This document shows, in pieces, positions 31,466 through 40,070 of a stretch of 64,000 nucleotides of DNA. Source of the stretch: Nocardioides sp. zg-DK7169 (GTDB lineage: Bacteria; Actinomycetota; Actinomycetes; Propionibacteriales; Nocardioidaceae); assembly GCF_013155365.1 (NCBI RefSeq), contig NZ_JABJRA010000011.1:124001-188000 (forward strand). The letters are read 5' to 3'. Below the pieces are notes generated by a model. It was not told where the DNA came from. It ran no database searches and saw only the letters and a list, made by a program, of their open reading frames with translations. Positions within the stretch are counted from its first letter, which is position 1. Every line of letters starts with the position of its first letter. The translations under genes were made by a program, and so were the position numbers.

Positions 31466-33285
31466 CGGCGCGAGTGGTCGCGGAACCCGCGCCCGGTCTT
31501 GCGCCCGAGGTAGCCCGCGGTCACCAGGTGCTCCAGCAGCGGCGCCGGCGCGAAGCCGGGCTCGCGGAACTCCAGGTAGAGCTCGCGCTGGATGGCCAGC
31601 GAGACGTCGTTGCCGACCACGTCGAGCAGCTCGAAGGGCCCCATCGGCAACGCACAGCCCAGCTTCATCGCGGAGTCGATGTCGTCGGCCGTGGCGTAGT
31701 GCGCCTCGAGCATGCGCACCGCGTCGTTGAGGTAGGGGAACAGCAGCGCGTTCACGATGAACCCGGCCCGGTCGGTGCAGCTGACCGCGACCTTGCCGAC
31801 CTGCTCGCACAGCGCGCGGGTGGTCTCGGTGACCGCCTCGTCGGTCGCGACGGTGGAGACCACCTCGACCAGCCTCATGATCGGGGCCGGGTTGAAGAAG
31901 TGCATGCCGACCACGTCGCGCGGACGGGAGGTGGCCTGGGCGCAGGTGATGATCGGCAGCGAGGACGTGGTGGTGGCCAGGATCGCGCCCGGCTTGCAGA
32001 TCTCGTCGAGGTTCGCGAACAGGGTCGTCTTGACCTGGAGATCCTCGGCGATCGCCTCGACCACGATGTCCACCGACGCCAGTTCGTCGAGGGAGGTGGA
32101 GCCGGTCAGCCGCGCCAGCACCTCGCCCCTGGCGGTCTCCGCGAGCTTGCCGCGCTGCACCGCCTTGTCCAGCGACTTCTCGATCGCGGCGCGGACGCCG
32201 GCGACCTTGGCCTCCGAGCGCCCGACGTACACGACGTCGAAGCCGGCCTTGGCGAAGACCTCGACGATGCCGGTCGCCATCGTGCCGGTGCCGACGACGC
32301 CGACCTGGGCGATGTCGTGGCGCAGCTGCGGGCGCGCGTCGGCGGACGGGGTCTTGTCGTCGGGGACCACGACCGGGCTGTCGGGGCCCTCGTAGGTGTA
32401 GAAGCCGCGACCGGTCTTGCGGCCCAGCAGGCCCGCGGTGACCATCTGCTTGAGGATCGGCGCCGGGGCGTGCAGCCGGTCGCGACCCTGCTTGTACATC
32501 GTGTCCAGGATCTCGTACGCCGTGTCGAGGCCGATCAGGTCGAGCAGCGCCAGCGGGCCCATCGGGTAGCCGCAGCCGTAGCGCATGGCGGCGTCGATGT
32601 CCTCGCGGGAGGCGTACTTGTTCTCGTACATCGACACCGCGTGGTTGAGGTAGCCGAAGAGCAGGGTGTTGGCGATGAAGCCGGCCTTGTCACCGCACAC
32701 CACCGGGGTCTTGCCCAGCGTGCGGACCAGCGCGGTCACGTCGGCGAGGACCGACTCCTCGGTGACCACGGTGCGCACGACCTCCACGAGGTCCTGCACC
32801 GGCGCGGGGTTGAAGAAGTGGGTGCCCACGACCCGGCCGGGCCGGGCGGTCGCGGCCGACAGGTCGGTCACCGACAGCGAGGAGGTGTTGGTGGCCAGGA
32901 TCGCCTCGGGCGCGACGATCGCGTCGAGCTCGCGGAAGACCTGCTTCTTGGCCTCCATCGACTCCGGGATCGCCTCCAGGACCAGGTCCGCCTCCGCGAG
33001 GTCCTTCAGCGAGGTCGTGAGCGTGATCCGGCCGAGGATCTCGGCCTGCTCGGCCTCGCTCAGCTTGCCGCCCCGCACGGCGCGCGCCGTGGAGTGCTCC
33101 AGGTGGGCGCGGCCGCGGGCGAGGGTCTCGTCGTCCAGCTCGACGCCGACCACGCGGTGGCCGGTGCGGGCGAAGACCTCGGCGACCCCGGCACCCATGG
33201 TGCCGAGCCCGACGACGCCGATCGTCGTGAAGGGACGGGAGGTGGCTGCGGGCGTTGCGGGGGCGCTCGTCATGGCCGGGATCAT
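31462..33285 (-). CDS. Double-domain 3-hydroxybutyryl/3-hydroxyacyl-CoA dehydrogenase
   Basis: NAD(P)-dependent enzyme that interconverts acetoacetyl-type and 3-hydroxyacyl-CoA. Its 607 residues contain two complete homologous copies. Copy 1 (about 18-315) has IGVVGLGTMGAGVAEVFA, the catalytic segment VVGTHFFNPAPVQDLVEVV and GRKTGRGFYTYEG. Copy 2 (about 325-607) has VGVVGTGTMATGIVEVFA, VVGMHFFNPAPIMRLVEVV and GRKTGRGFRDHS. The catalytic His and the NPxP motif are kept in both, so both may be active. The ATG at 33285 is used; another at 33273 is possible. It could supply the second step toward crotonyl-CoA for Ccr. A TTAC/GTAA palindrome lies just upstream. Confidence 0.93.
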   Translation of the reverse strand: MIPAMTSAPATPAATSRPFTTIGVVGLGTMGAGVAEVFARTGHRVVGVELDDETLARGRAHLEHSTARAVRGGKLSEAEQAEILGRITLTTSLKDLAEADLVLEAIPESMEAKKQVFRELDAIVAPEAILATNTSSLSVTDLSAATARPGRVVGTHFFNPAPVQDLVEVVRTVVTEESVLADVTALVRTLGKTPVVCGDKAGFIANTLLFGYLNHAVSMYENKYASREDIDAAMRYGCGYPMGPLALLDLIGLDTAYEILDTMYKQGRDRLHAPAPILKQMVTAGLLGRKTGRGFYTYEGPDSPVVVPDDKTPSADARPQLRHDIAQVGVVGTGTMATGIVEVFAKAGFDVVYVGRSEAKVAGVRAAIEKSLDKAVQRGKLAETARGEVLARLTGSTSLDELASVDIVVEAIAEDLQVKTTLFANLDEICKPGAILATTTSSLPIITCAQATSRPRDVVGMHFFNPAPIMRLVEVVSTVATDEAVTETTRALCEQVGKVAVSCTDRAGFIVNALLFPYLNDAVRMLEAHYATADDIDSAMKLGCALPMGPFELLDVVGNDVSLAIQRELYLEFREPGFAPAPLLEHLVTAGYLGRKTGRGFRDHSRR

Positions 33286-33293
33286 GGCACGTA

Positions 33294-33307
33294 TTACCGG
33301 GGAGTAA
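33294..33307. promoter_or_regulatory. TTAC-N6-GTAA palindrome upstream of the hydroxyacyl-CoA dehydrogenase
   Basis: TTACCGGGGAGTAA lies 9-22 bp before the start codon at 33285. It has the same TTACY-NNN-GRGTA pattern as the sites before ccr and ecm. Its closeness to the start would suit a repressor. Confidence 0.42.
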
Positions 33308-33319
33308 CAGTGATCCAGG

Positions 33320-33913
33320 TCATGCGTTCCGCGCCTGTCCCCCCAGCGCGATGTCGAGGAGGATGCGCGCGCCCGCCCGCTCCAGGCCGCGCTCGCGCTC
33401 CTCGACCACCAGCCGCCGCTGCCACCCCGACGGGCGCTCCACCTCGGTGAACCCCAGGCGCCGGTAGAACGGCTCGTTGAACGCGACCTCGCGGTAGGTG
33501 GTCAGCGAGAGCCGCTCGTGCCCCGCCCAGCGGGCCTCCTCCAGGGCCGCGCGCACCAGCGCGGTCCCGAGGCCGCGACGGGCGTGGTCGGGGTGCACGG
33601 CCAGCTGCTCGAGATGCGCGTCGCCGTCGATCACCTGCACGTGGGCGAAGCCGATCGGGGGGTCCCCGGCGACCAGCAGGAACCCGGGGCGCAGGTCGCG
33701 GTCGCGCCCGTCGACCGGCTCGCCCCACCCCGCGTCGGCCGGCTCCACGCCCAGCGCCGCGAGCAGCACGGCGTCGGCCGCGGCCTCCAGCGGGGCGAGC
33801 CGGCGCAGGTCGCGCGGCGCCGCCGCACGGACGCCGGGCCGCTCCTCCGGCGGTACGTCGAGGCGCTGCGGGCGGGCGCGCGCGGCGTCCGCCGGGCTGG
33901 GGTGGTCGGCCAT
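33320..33913 (-). CDS. GNAT-family N-acetyltransferase
   Basis: 197 residues. The GNAT core is clear from about 70 on: [20 protein letters not shown] (strands 2-4), then [20 protein letters not shown] with the acetyl-CoA pyrophosphate loop RRGLGTAL, and [20 protein letters not shown] with the conserved Tyr. The first 40 residues are charged and variable. The acceptor is unknown. It lies 34 bp upstream of the hydroxyacyl-CoA dehydrogenase on the same strand and is divergent from nucS with 39 bp between starts. Confidence 0.85.
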   Translation of the reverse strand: MADHPSPADAARARPQRLDVPPEERPGVRAAAPRDLRRLAPLEAAADAVLLAALGVEPADAGWGEPVDGRDRDLRPGFLLVAGDPPIGFAHVQVIDGDAHLEQLAVHPDHARRGLGTALVRAALEEARWAGHERLSLTTYREVAFNEPFYRRLGFTEVERPSGWQRRLVVEERERGLERAGARILLDIALGGQARNA

Positions 33914-33952
33914 GCGCAGACCCTACGCGGGCGACCGGTAGCCTCTGCGCAC

Positions 33953-34639
33953 GTGAGACTCGTCGTTGCGAAGTGCCAGATCGACTACGCGGGGCGGCTC
34001 ACTGCCCACCTGCCGATGGCCACCCGGGTGCTGATGATCAAGGCCGACGGCTCGGTGCTCGTGCACTCCGACGGCGGCTCCTACAAGCCGCTGAACTGGA
34101 TGTCGCCCCCGTGCACCCTGCGCGAGGGCACCACCGACGAGGGCGTGCCGGAGTGGACGGTCACCAGCACCAAGACCGACGACACCCTGCGGATCCTGCT
34201 CGCGGAGGTCATCAGCGACTCCAGCCACGACCTCGGCGTGGACCCCGGCCTGCAGAAGGACGGCGTCGAGAAGCACCTCCAGGAGCTCCTCGCCGAGCAC
34301 CCGGCCACCATCGCCCCCGGCCTCACCCTGGTGCGCCGGGAGTTCCCGACCGCGATCGGCCCGGTCGACCTGATGTGCCGCGACGCCGAGGGCCGCAGCG
34401 TGGCCGTCGAGATCAAGCGCCGCGGCGAGATCGACGGCGTGGAGCAGCTCACCCGCTACCTCGAGCTGCTCAACCGCGACCCGCTGCTGACCACCAACGG
34501 CACCGTCAGCGGCGTCTTCGCCGCCCAGCAGATCAAGCCCCAGGCCCGGGTGCTGGCCGAGGACCGCGGCATCCGCTGCGTCACCGTGGACTACGACGCC
34601 CTGCGCGGGCTGGACGACCCGAGCCACCGGCTGTTCTGA
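33953..34639 (+). CDS. nucS: Mismatch-specific endonuclease NucS/EndoMS
   Basis: Cuts both strands at mismatched bases and replaces MutS/MutL repair in actinobacteria and some archaea. It is 228 residues from a GTG ([20 protein letters not shown]), the usual length. The N-terminal half is the DNA-binding/dimerisation domain ([29 protein letters not shown]). The C-terminal half is a RecB-like nuclease with the PD-(D/E)xK residues in [20 protein letters not shown] followed by [15 protein letters not shown]. The C-terminus is short and may carry the clamp-binding tail (SHRLF). A short DUF952 gene follows after 7 bp. Confidence 0.95.
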   Translation: MRLVVAKCQIDYAGRLTAHLPMATRVLMIKADGSVLVHSDGGSYKPLNWMSPPCTLREGTTDEGVPEWTVTSTKTDDTLRILLAEVISDSSHDLGVDPGLQKDGVEKHLQELLAEHPATIAPGLTLVRREFPTAIGPVDLMCRDAEGRSVAVEIKRRGEIDGVEQLTRYLELLNRDPLLTTNGTVSGVFAAQQIKPQARVLAEDRGIRCVTVDYDALRGLDDPSHRLF

Positions 34640-34646
34640 TCGGTCC

Positions 34647-34961
34647 ATGCGGATCTTCCACGTCGCCACCCGTGCCGACTGGGAGGCGGCGCGGGCGCGC
34701 GGCGCCTACACCACCTCCACCCGCGGCGTGAGCCTGGCCGAGCAGGGCTACATCCACGCCAGCCGCGCCGACCAGTGGGAGGGCGTGCGGGCGGCGTACT
34801 ACGCCGACGTGGAGGAGCCGCTGGTGCTGCTGGAGATCGACACCGACCTGCTCGACGTGCCGGTCCTCGTGGAGGCGCCGGCACCCGGGGCGGCGGAGAC
34901 CTTCCCACACGTGTACGGCGCGATCCCGCCCGCCGCCGTGGTCGCCGTCAGGGAGCTGTGA
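34647..34961 (+). CDS. DUF952 protein
   Basis: 104 residues with the DUF952 signature: FHVATRADWEAARARGAYTT at the start, QGYIHASRADQWEGVRAAYY in the middle and ETFPHVYGAIPPAAVVAV at the end. The family is a small, single-domain group related to glutathione-S-transferase-domain-associated proteins and of unknown function; the conserved His (IHAS, PHVYG) hint at an enzymatic pocket. It follows nucS by 7 bp and is probably co-transcribed. Its last 14 bp overlap the 3' end of the convergent histidine kinase gene. Confidence 0.85.
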   Translation: MRIFHVATRADWEAARARGAYTTSTRGVSLAEQGYIHASRADQWEGVRAAYYADVEEPLVLLEIDTDLLDVPVLVEAPAPGAAETFPHVYGAIPPAAVVAVREL

Positions 34962-36072
34962 GCTCCCCAGCGTCGGTACCGGGGTCGGCGCCGGCGTCGT
35001 AGCGCAGCCGGACCCGGAAGCTGGTGCCCTGCCCGCGCTCGCTGTGCACCGTGACCGTCCCCTCGTGGGCGGCAACCACCCGCTGCACGATCGAGAGCCC
35101 GAGCCCGGCGCCCTGCACGTGGGCCGCGATCGCGCTCGGGGTGCGGTAGAGGCGCTCGAAGAGGTGCGGGATCTCGTCGGGCTCGACGCCCACGCCGGTG
35201 TCGGAGACCTCGAGGACCGGCCCGGTGCCGTCGTCGCACACCCGCACCGTCACCTGCCCGCCGGACGGGGTGAACTTGAACGCGTTGGTGAGCAGGTTCT
35301 CCAGGACCTGGGCCAGCCGGTCGCGGTCCCCGGAGACCACGGGCACCGGCTCGGTCTCGATGACCAGCTCGACGCCGGCGGCGCGCGCGGCGGGCATCTG
35401 GTCGGCGACCACCCGAGCGGCGAGCGCGGCCAGGCTCATCGGGACGCGCTGGACCCGCATCCGGTCCCCGTCGAAGAACGCCATCGTCAGCAGGTCGTCG
35501 ACGAGGCGCAGCTCGCGAGCCGCGTTGCGCCGGATCACCTCGACCAGCGCCCGGGCGCGGCCGCCCAGCTGTTCCTCGGGCAGGTCGGCGAGCAGCTCGG
35601 AGTAGCCGATCACCGAGGTCAGCGGGGTGCGCAGCTCGTGGGAGACGGTGCCGATCAGCTCGTCGCGCAGCCGGTCGGCCTCGGCCTCCATCCGCCGGCG
35701 CTCGGTGATGTCGCGCAGCGCCGCGGAGACCAGCACGCCGCTCTCGGTCACCAGCGGCGACAGCGAGATCTCCACCGGCACCTCGTGGCCCGCGCTGTGC
35801 AGCGCCGTGAGCCCCTGGCTCGCGCTCATCGGACGCGGGCTCGGTCGGCCCACGAACCCCTGACGGCGGCCCGGGTGCTGGGGACGGAAGCGCGCGGGGA
35901 CGAGGACCTCGACCGGGTGACCGACCAGGTCCTCGCGGCGGTGGCCGAGCACCCGCTCGACCTGGCGGTTGACCAGCACGATCAGGCCGTCGCCGTCGAC
36001 GATCACCGTGGGGTCCGGCGCGGCGTCCAGGAGCTCGCGGAACAGACCGCTGTCGAGTTCCGGCCGCGTCAC
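34948..36072 (-). CDS. PAS-domain sensor histidine kinase
   Basis: 374 residues from the GTG at 36072; another GTG at 36105 overlaps the previous stop and would add 11 residues. A PAS domain covers about 10-125 (DAAPDPTVIVDGDGLIVLVN, VSAALRDITERRRMEAEAD). The dimerisation box is IGTVSHELRTPLTSVIGYSE with phospho-accepting His145, followed by the N box LENLLTNAFKFTPSGG, G1 VSDTGVGVEPDEI and G2 GAGLGLSIVQRVV. No membrane segment is visible, so it senses something inside the cell. No response regulator is adjacent, so it is an orphan; a lone receiver lies about 19 kb away at 54.9 kb. Confidence 0.9.
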   Translation of the reverse strand: MTRPELDSGLFRELLDAAPDPTVIVDGDGLIVLVNRQVERVLGHRREDLVGHPVEVLVPARFRPQHPGRRQGFVGRPSPRPMSASQGLTALHSAGHEVPVEISLSPLVTESGVLVSAALRDITERRRMEAEADRLRDELIGTVSHELRTPLTSVIGYSELLADLPEEQLGGRARALVEVIRRNAARELRLVDDLLTMAFFDGDRMRVQRVPMSLAALAARVVADQMPAARAAGVELVIETEPVPVVSGDRDRLAQVLENLLTNAFKFTPSGGQVTVRVCDDGTGPVLEVSDTGVGVEPDEIPHLFERLYRTPSAIAAHVQGAGLGLSIVQRVVAAHEGTVTVHSERGQGTSFRVRLRYDAGADPGTDAGELTAP

Positions 36073-36101
36073 GCGCGTATCGTACGTGGCGGGTCGTGAG
36101 G

Positions 36102-37007
36102 TCACTCCGCCAGCCCGGCGACCTCCTCCGCGCAGCCCCAGGCGAGGGTGACCCCGGCGCCGCCGTGGCCGTAGCAGTGGATCACCCGACCGGCCCGTTC
36201 CAGCCGCACGACCGGGCGCACCGGACGCAGCCCGACGCGGTGGCGCAGCACCTTCGCGCCCGCGAGCTCGGGCACCAGGGCCTGCGCGCGCCGCAGGATC
36301 GACTCCGCGACCACCGGGTCGGGGGTGCGGCTCCAGACCCCCTCCTCGTCGGTGCCGCCGAGGACGATCTCGCGCTCGCGCGGCACGACGTACGTCGGCC
36401 CGGCGGCGTCGAGCCACCACTGCTCCAGCCCGACCTGCTCGACGTGGACCACCTGCCCGCGCACCGGGAGGACCGCCCGGTCGCCGGCGAGCAGCCGGGT
36501 CCCGATCCCGGCGCAGTCGACCACCAGGTCGGCCCCGGTCGGGAGCGCGGCGAGGTTGAGCCGGGTGAGGGTGCCCCCGAGCTCCTCGACGCGGCGGGTG
36601 AGCCACCGCAGGTGCACTGGCATCTCCACCACGGGTGCGACGAACGAGCGCCCCGCGGCGTACCCCGGCGGCAGCGCGCGCGGCGCCACCAGCTCCGGGA
36701 CCGCGTCGGCCCACCACGGCGGGCCGGTGGTCTCGTGCAGCACCTCGGTCCCCCACCGCAGGCGCACGCCCGACTCGGGCTCGTCCTGCGCCAGTGCGGC
36801 GAGCACCTCGCGCGAGCGCGCGGCCCAGGCGGTGACCCGGTCCTGTGGCAACGCTCGGTAGGGGTACCACAGCGCGGCCGCGATCGCCGAGGTCGTCTCC
36901 AGGGGCAGGTCGCGCGCGACCACGTCCACACGGTGCCCGGCCTCCAGCAGCCGTACGGCGGCGGTCAGCCCGATCACGCCGGCCCCGACCACGATCACCC
37001 TGCTCAT
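36102..37007 (-). CDS. D-amino-acid oxidase-like FAD-dependent oxidoreductase
   Basis: 301 residues from the ATG at 37007, preceded by GGAGG. The Rossmann FAD-binding motif is VIVVGAGVIGLTAAVRLLEA. Other DAAO motifs are GRSFVAPVVEMPVHLRWLTR, ADLVVDCAGIGTRLLAGD, VLPVRGQVVHVEQVGLEQWW, TYVVPREREIVLGGT and the C-terminal VIHCYGHGGAGVTLAWGCAE, which carries the conserved substrate Arg/Tyr environment. Oxidative deamination of D-amino acids is the likely activity, but specificity cannot be set from sequence. It is slightly shorter than the eukaryotic enzyme. Confidence 0.86.
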   Translation of the reverse strand: MSRVIVVGAGVIGLTAAVRLLEAGHRVDVVARDLPLETTSAIAAALWYPYRALPQDRVTAWAARSREVLAALAQDEPESGVRLRWGTEVLHETTGPPWWADAVPELVAPRALPPGYAAGRSFVAPVVEMPVHLRWLTRRVEELGGTLTRLNLAALPTGADLVVDCAGIGTRLLAGDRAVLPVRGQVVHVEQVGLEQWWLDAAGPTYVVPREREIVLGGTDEEGVWSRTPDPVVAESILRRAQALVPELAGAKVLRHRVGLRPVRPVVRLERAGRVIHCYGHGGAGVTLAWGCAEEVAGLAE

Positions 37008-37129
37008 CGGCACCTCCGCACCTCGACGTCCCTCACGCCGCAGTGTGGCGCATCCGCGTGCCCGCACCGCTCCCCGCAGGGAGAACGCGCCGTGCCCCGC
37101 CCGCTGCGCGCCGTGGGCCGCCGGGCCGA

Positions 37130-37654
37130 TCAGGCGCCGGCGATGCGCGGCGCGGTCGGGTCGGTGTCGCCGCCGCCCTGCTCGCGGGCGACGTAGTCCT
37201 CGAGGTCCTCGACGTCGTCGCGGTTGCGGATCGCGACGGCCAGCAGGTCCGACATCGTCGCGACCTCCTCGACCTGCTCCTTGATGAACCACTGCATGAA
37301 CTGCTCGGAGGCGAAGTCGTGCTCCTCGCGCGCGACCCGCAGCAGGTCGTTGATCTGCTCGGTGACGCGCTTCTCCTGCTCCAGGGCCAGGCGGATCGGC
37401 GCGACGACGTCCTCGAAGTGCGCCACCGGCGCCTCCGCGCCCGGGATCACGACGTCCGCGTCGGTGTCGAGGAGGTACTGCACCATCATCATCGCGTGGT
37501 CGCGCTCCTCGAGCGCCTGGCCGTAGAAGAACGCCGCCATCCGGGGCATCGTCAGCGCGTCGTAGTGCACCGCACAGGCGAGGTACTGGTTGTGGGCGGC
37601 GAACTCGTTGCCGATCTGAATGTTGAGCTGCTCGGCGAAACGGGGGGCGACCAT
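37130..37654 (-). CDS. ftn: Ferritin (non-heme, FtnA type)
   Basis: Iron-storage protein of 174 residues from the ATG at 37654, preceded by CAGGAGT. The ferroxidase centre is intact and in the same register as E. coli FtnA: Glu17 and Tyr24 (IGNEFAAHNQYLA), Glu50 and His53 (LEERDHAMM), Glu94 (ALEQEKRV), Gln127 and Glu130 (KEQVEE). No haem-ligand Met as in bacterioferritin was seen. The gene lies 52 bp after a small Cys-rich gene on the same strand; an IdeR/DtxR-like box stands before that gene, so both may be iron-regulated. Confidence 0.94.
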   Translation of the reverse strand: MVAPRFAEQLNIQIGNEFAAHNQYLACAVHYDALTMPRMAAFFYGQALEERDHAMMMVQYLLDTDADVVIPGAEAPVAHFEDVVAPIRLALEQEKRVTEQINDLLRVAREEHDFASEQFMQWFIKEQVEEVATMSDLLAVAIRNRDDVEDLEDYVAREQGGGDTDPTAPRIAGA

Positions 37655-37706
37655 CGAGGACTCCTGGCTGGACGTGGACACGGAGGAGGTCGCCGGGAGC
37701 GAGGGC

Positions 37707-37937
37707 TCAGGCGACCTCAGCAAGCTTCTTCTTGGTGACCTTCTTGCCGTCGACCCGCACGAGCTTGCGCTTCTTGACCGTATACCCCGGAGGCAGCGTG
37801 CCCTCCTTCAGCATCCGCAGCGGACAGCGCCCGCACTTGGTCTTCGACTCGCAGCACTCGAGCTTGGGAAGCTTGCGGACCTTCGCCTCCGACTTCGAGG
37901 CGGACTTCGACGCGTCCTTCGCCTTGTCCTTCGCCAT
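37707..37937 (-). CDS. Small Lys-rich protein with four cysteines
   Basis: 76 residues from the ATG at 37937; an ATG 9 bp upstream is also in frame. The N-terminal third is Lys/Ala/Ser-rich and disordered. Cys28, Cys29, Cys35 and Cys38 in LECCESKTKCGRCPLRML form a CC-x5-C-x2-C cluster suited to bind zinc or iron. A basic C-terminus (KKRKLVRVDGKKVTKKKLAE) could bind nucleic acid. I know similar small actinobacterial proteins but no function for them. Its place between an IdeR-like box and ferritin suggests iron-linked expression, which is inference. Confidence 0.72.
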   Translation of the reverse strand: MAKDKAKDASKSASKSEAKVRKLPKLECCESKTKCGRCPLRMLKEGTLPPGYTVKKRKLVRVDGKKVTKKKLAEVA

Positions 37938-37961
37938 GCCCAGCACGGTAGCAGGATTTCG

Positions 37962-37979
37962 TTAGGCATGCCTTACCTA
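37962..37979. promoter_or_regulatory. Candidate IdeR/DtxR iron box
   Basis: TTAGGCATGCCTTACCTA lies 25-42 bp upstream of the small Cys-rich gene. It resembles the IdeR/DtxR consensus TTAGGTTAGSCTAACCTAA, sharing TTAGG at the left and CCTTACCTA at the right, and contains the near-palindrome T[T/A]AGGCATGCCT[T/A]A. IdeR activates ferritin in mycobacteria. A site before this small gene and ferritin would make biological sense. Confidence 0.5.
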
Positions 37980-38042
37980 TGCCGGACTTTCTGTGGCCCG
38001 CGCCACTCGGCACGTCGATCGAGCCCCTCGCCCGCGCGGTCC

Positions 38043-40064
38043 TCAGTCCAGGCCGTTGGCCCGGCGGATCACGTCGACGATGCCGCCCATGATCTCGGTC
38101 AGCCCGAAGTCCTTCGGCGTGTAGACGCCGGCGACGCCGAGCTCGCGCAGCCGGCGGCCGTCGGAGTCCGGGATGATGCCGCCGACGATCACCGGCACGT
38201 CCTCCAGCCCGGCCTCGCGGAGCCCGTCGAGCACCGCGGGCACCAGCTCCATGTGCGAGCCGGACAGGATCGAGAGCCCGACGCAGTGCACGTCCTCCGC
38301 GACGGCGGCGCCCACGATCTGCTCCGGGGTGAGCCGGATGCCCTGGTAGACGACCTCGAACCCCGCATCGCGCGCGCGTACGGCGACCTGCTCGGCGCCG
38401 TTGCTGTGCCCGTCCAGGCCGGGCTTGCCGACCAGCAGCCGCAGCCGCCCGCCGAGCTCCTCGCCCGTGGCGCGCACCCGCTCGCGGACCGCGGCGAGGT
38501 CGGCGCCGGGGGCGGCCACCCCCACCGCGCCGCTGACACCCGTGGGGGCGCGGAACTCGCCGAAGACCTCACGCAGCGTCCCGGCCCACTCCCCCGTGGT
38601 CGCACCAGCGCGGGCGGCGACCAGGGTCGGCGCCATCAGGTTCGCGTCGGTCTTCGCGGCGGCAGCGAGCGCCTCGAGGGCCCGAGCGACCTCGTCCTCG
38701 TCGCGCTGCGCCTTCCAGGCCTCGACGCTGTCGATCGCCGACTGCTCCGCGGCCGGGTCGGCCGCCATGATCGCGGCGTCGAGGTCCGCGGTCAGCGGGG
38801 ACGGCTCGGTGGTCTCGTAGCAGTTGACCCCGACGATGCGCTCCTCGCCGGACTCGATGCGCGCGCGCCGGGCGGCGTGGCTGGAGACCAGCGCCTGCTT
38901 CATGTAGCCCGACTCCACTGCGGCCACGGCCCCGCCCATCTCCTGCACGCGCTCGATCTCCGCGCGGGCGCCCTCGACGAGCTCGGCGACCTTCGCCTCG
39001 ATGACGTGGGAGCCCTCGAAGATGTCGTCGTACTCCAGCAGGTCCGACTCGACGGCCAACACCTGCTGCAGGCGCAGCGACCACTGCTGGTCCCAGGGGC
39101 GCGGCAGGCCGAGCGCCTCGTTCCACGCCGGCAGCTGGAGGGCGCGGGCGCGGGCGTCCTTCGAGAGCGTGACGCCCAGCATCTCCAGCACGATGCGCTG
39201 GACGTTGTTCTCCGGCTGGGCCTCGGTCAGGCCGAGCGAGTTCACCTGCACGCCGTAGCGGAAGCGACGCATCTTGGGGTCGGTCACGCCGTATCGCTCG
39301 GCGGTGATCTCGTCCCACAGCCGCACGAAGGCCCGCATCTTGCAGGTCTCCTCGATGAAGCGCACGCCGGCGTTGACGAAGAACGAGATCCGGCCGACGA
39401 CCTTCTCGAAGTCGTCCTCGGAGACCTGGCCGGAGGCCTTGACCGCGTCCAGGACCGCGATCGCGGTGCACAGCGAGTAGGCCAGCTCCTGCGTCGGGGT
39501 CGCCCCGGCCTCCTGCAGGTGGTAGCTGCAGATGTTGATCGGGTTCCACTTCGGGATGTGGTGGACCGTGTAGGCGATCATGTCGCTGATCAGGCGCAGG
39601 GAGTGCTCGGGGCCGAACACGTAGGTGCCCCGGGAGAGGTACTCCTTGATGATGTCGTTCTGCGTCGTCCCGGCCAGCTGCACCGCGACGTCCTCGGGTG
39701 CGAGATCGGGATTCTGCTCCTCCGCGACGACCTGGTACATCGCCAGCAGCCACATGGCCGGCGCATTGATCGTCATCGAGGTGTTCATCTCGGTGAGGGG
39801 AATGGAGTCGAACAGCTTGCGCATCTCGCCCAGGTGCGGGACCGGTACGCCGACCTTGCCCACCTCGCCGCGCGCGAGCGGGCTGGTCGGGTCGTAGCCG
39901 GTCTGCGTCGGCAGGTCGAAGGCGACCGAGAGGCCGGTCTGGCCCTTGGCGAGGTTGGTGCGGTAGAGCGCGTTGGAGGCTTCGGCCGTGGAGTGGCCCG
40001 CGTAGGTCCGCATCACCCACGGGCGGTCCTTCACGGGACGGTCCGGGCTGTGGTTCTCGGTCAT
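38043..40064 (-). CDS. ecm: Ethylmalonyl-CoA mutase (adenosylcobalamin-dependent)
   Basis: Rearranges (2R)-ethylmalonyl-CoA to methylsuccinyl-CoA. It is 673 residues in one chain, the Ecm/MeaA layout: an acyl-CoA barrel (about 1-500) and a C-terminal cobalamin domain (about 530-673). The start RTYAGHSTAEASNALYRTNL and SVAFDLPTQTGYDPTSPLAR, and NTSMTINAPAMWLLAMYQV, fit Ecm better than methylmalonyl-CoA mutase. The B12 axial ligand is His553 in GLDGHSNGAEQ, followed by GLSILSGSHMELV and VIVGGIIP. Ccr, epimerase, MeaB and the cobalamin adenosyltransferase in this window supply substrate and cofactor care. A TTAC/GTA palindrome and a second inverted repeat lie just upstream. Confidence 0.93.
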   Translation of the reverse strand: MTENHSPDRPVKDRPWVMRTYAGHSTAEASNALYRTNLAKGQTGLSVAFDLPTQTGYDPTSPLARGEVGKVGVPVPHLGEMRKLFDSIPLTEMNTSMTINAPAMWLLAMYQVVAEEQNPDLAPEDVAVQLAGTTQNDIIKEYLSRGTYVFGPEHSLRLISDMIAYTVHHIPKWNPINICSYHLQEAGATPTQELAYSLCTAIAVLDAVKASGQVSEDDFEKVVGRISFFVNAGVRFIEETCKMRAFVRLWDEITAERYGVTDPKMRRFRYGVQVNSLGLTEAQPENNVQRIVLEMLGVTLSKDARARALQLPAWNEALGLPRPWDQQWSLRLQQVLAVESDLLEYDDIFEGSHVIEAKVAELVEGARAEIERVQEMGGAVAAVESGYMKQALVSSHAARRARIESGEERIVGVNCYETTEPSPLTADLDAAIMAADPAAEQSAIDSVEAWKAQRDEDEVARALEALAAAAKTDANLMAPTLVAARAGATTGEWAGTLREVFGEFRAPTGVSGAVGVAAPGADLAAVRERVRATGEELGGRLRLLVGKPGLDGHSNGAEQVAVRARDAGFEVVYQGIRLTPEQIVGAAVAEDVHCVGLSILSGSHMELVPAVLDGLREAGLEDVPVIVGGIIPDSDGRRLRELGVAGVYTPKDFGLTEIMGGIVDVIRRANGLD

Positions 40065-40070
40065 GGGGGA

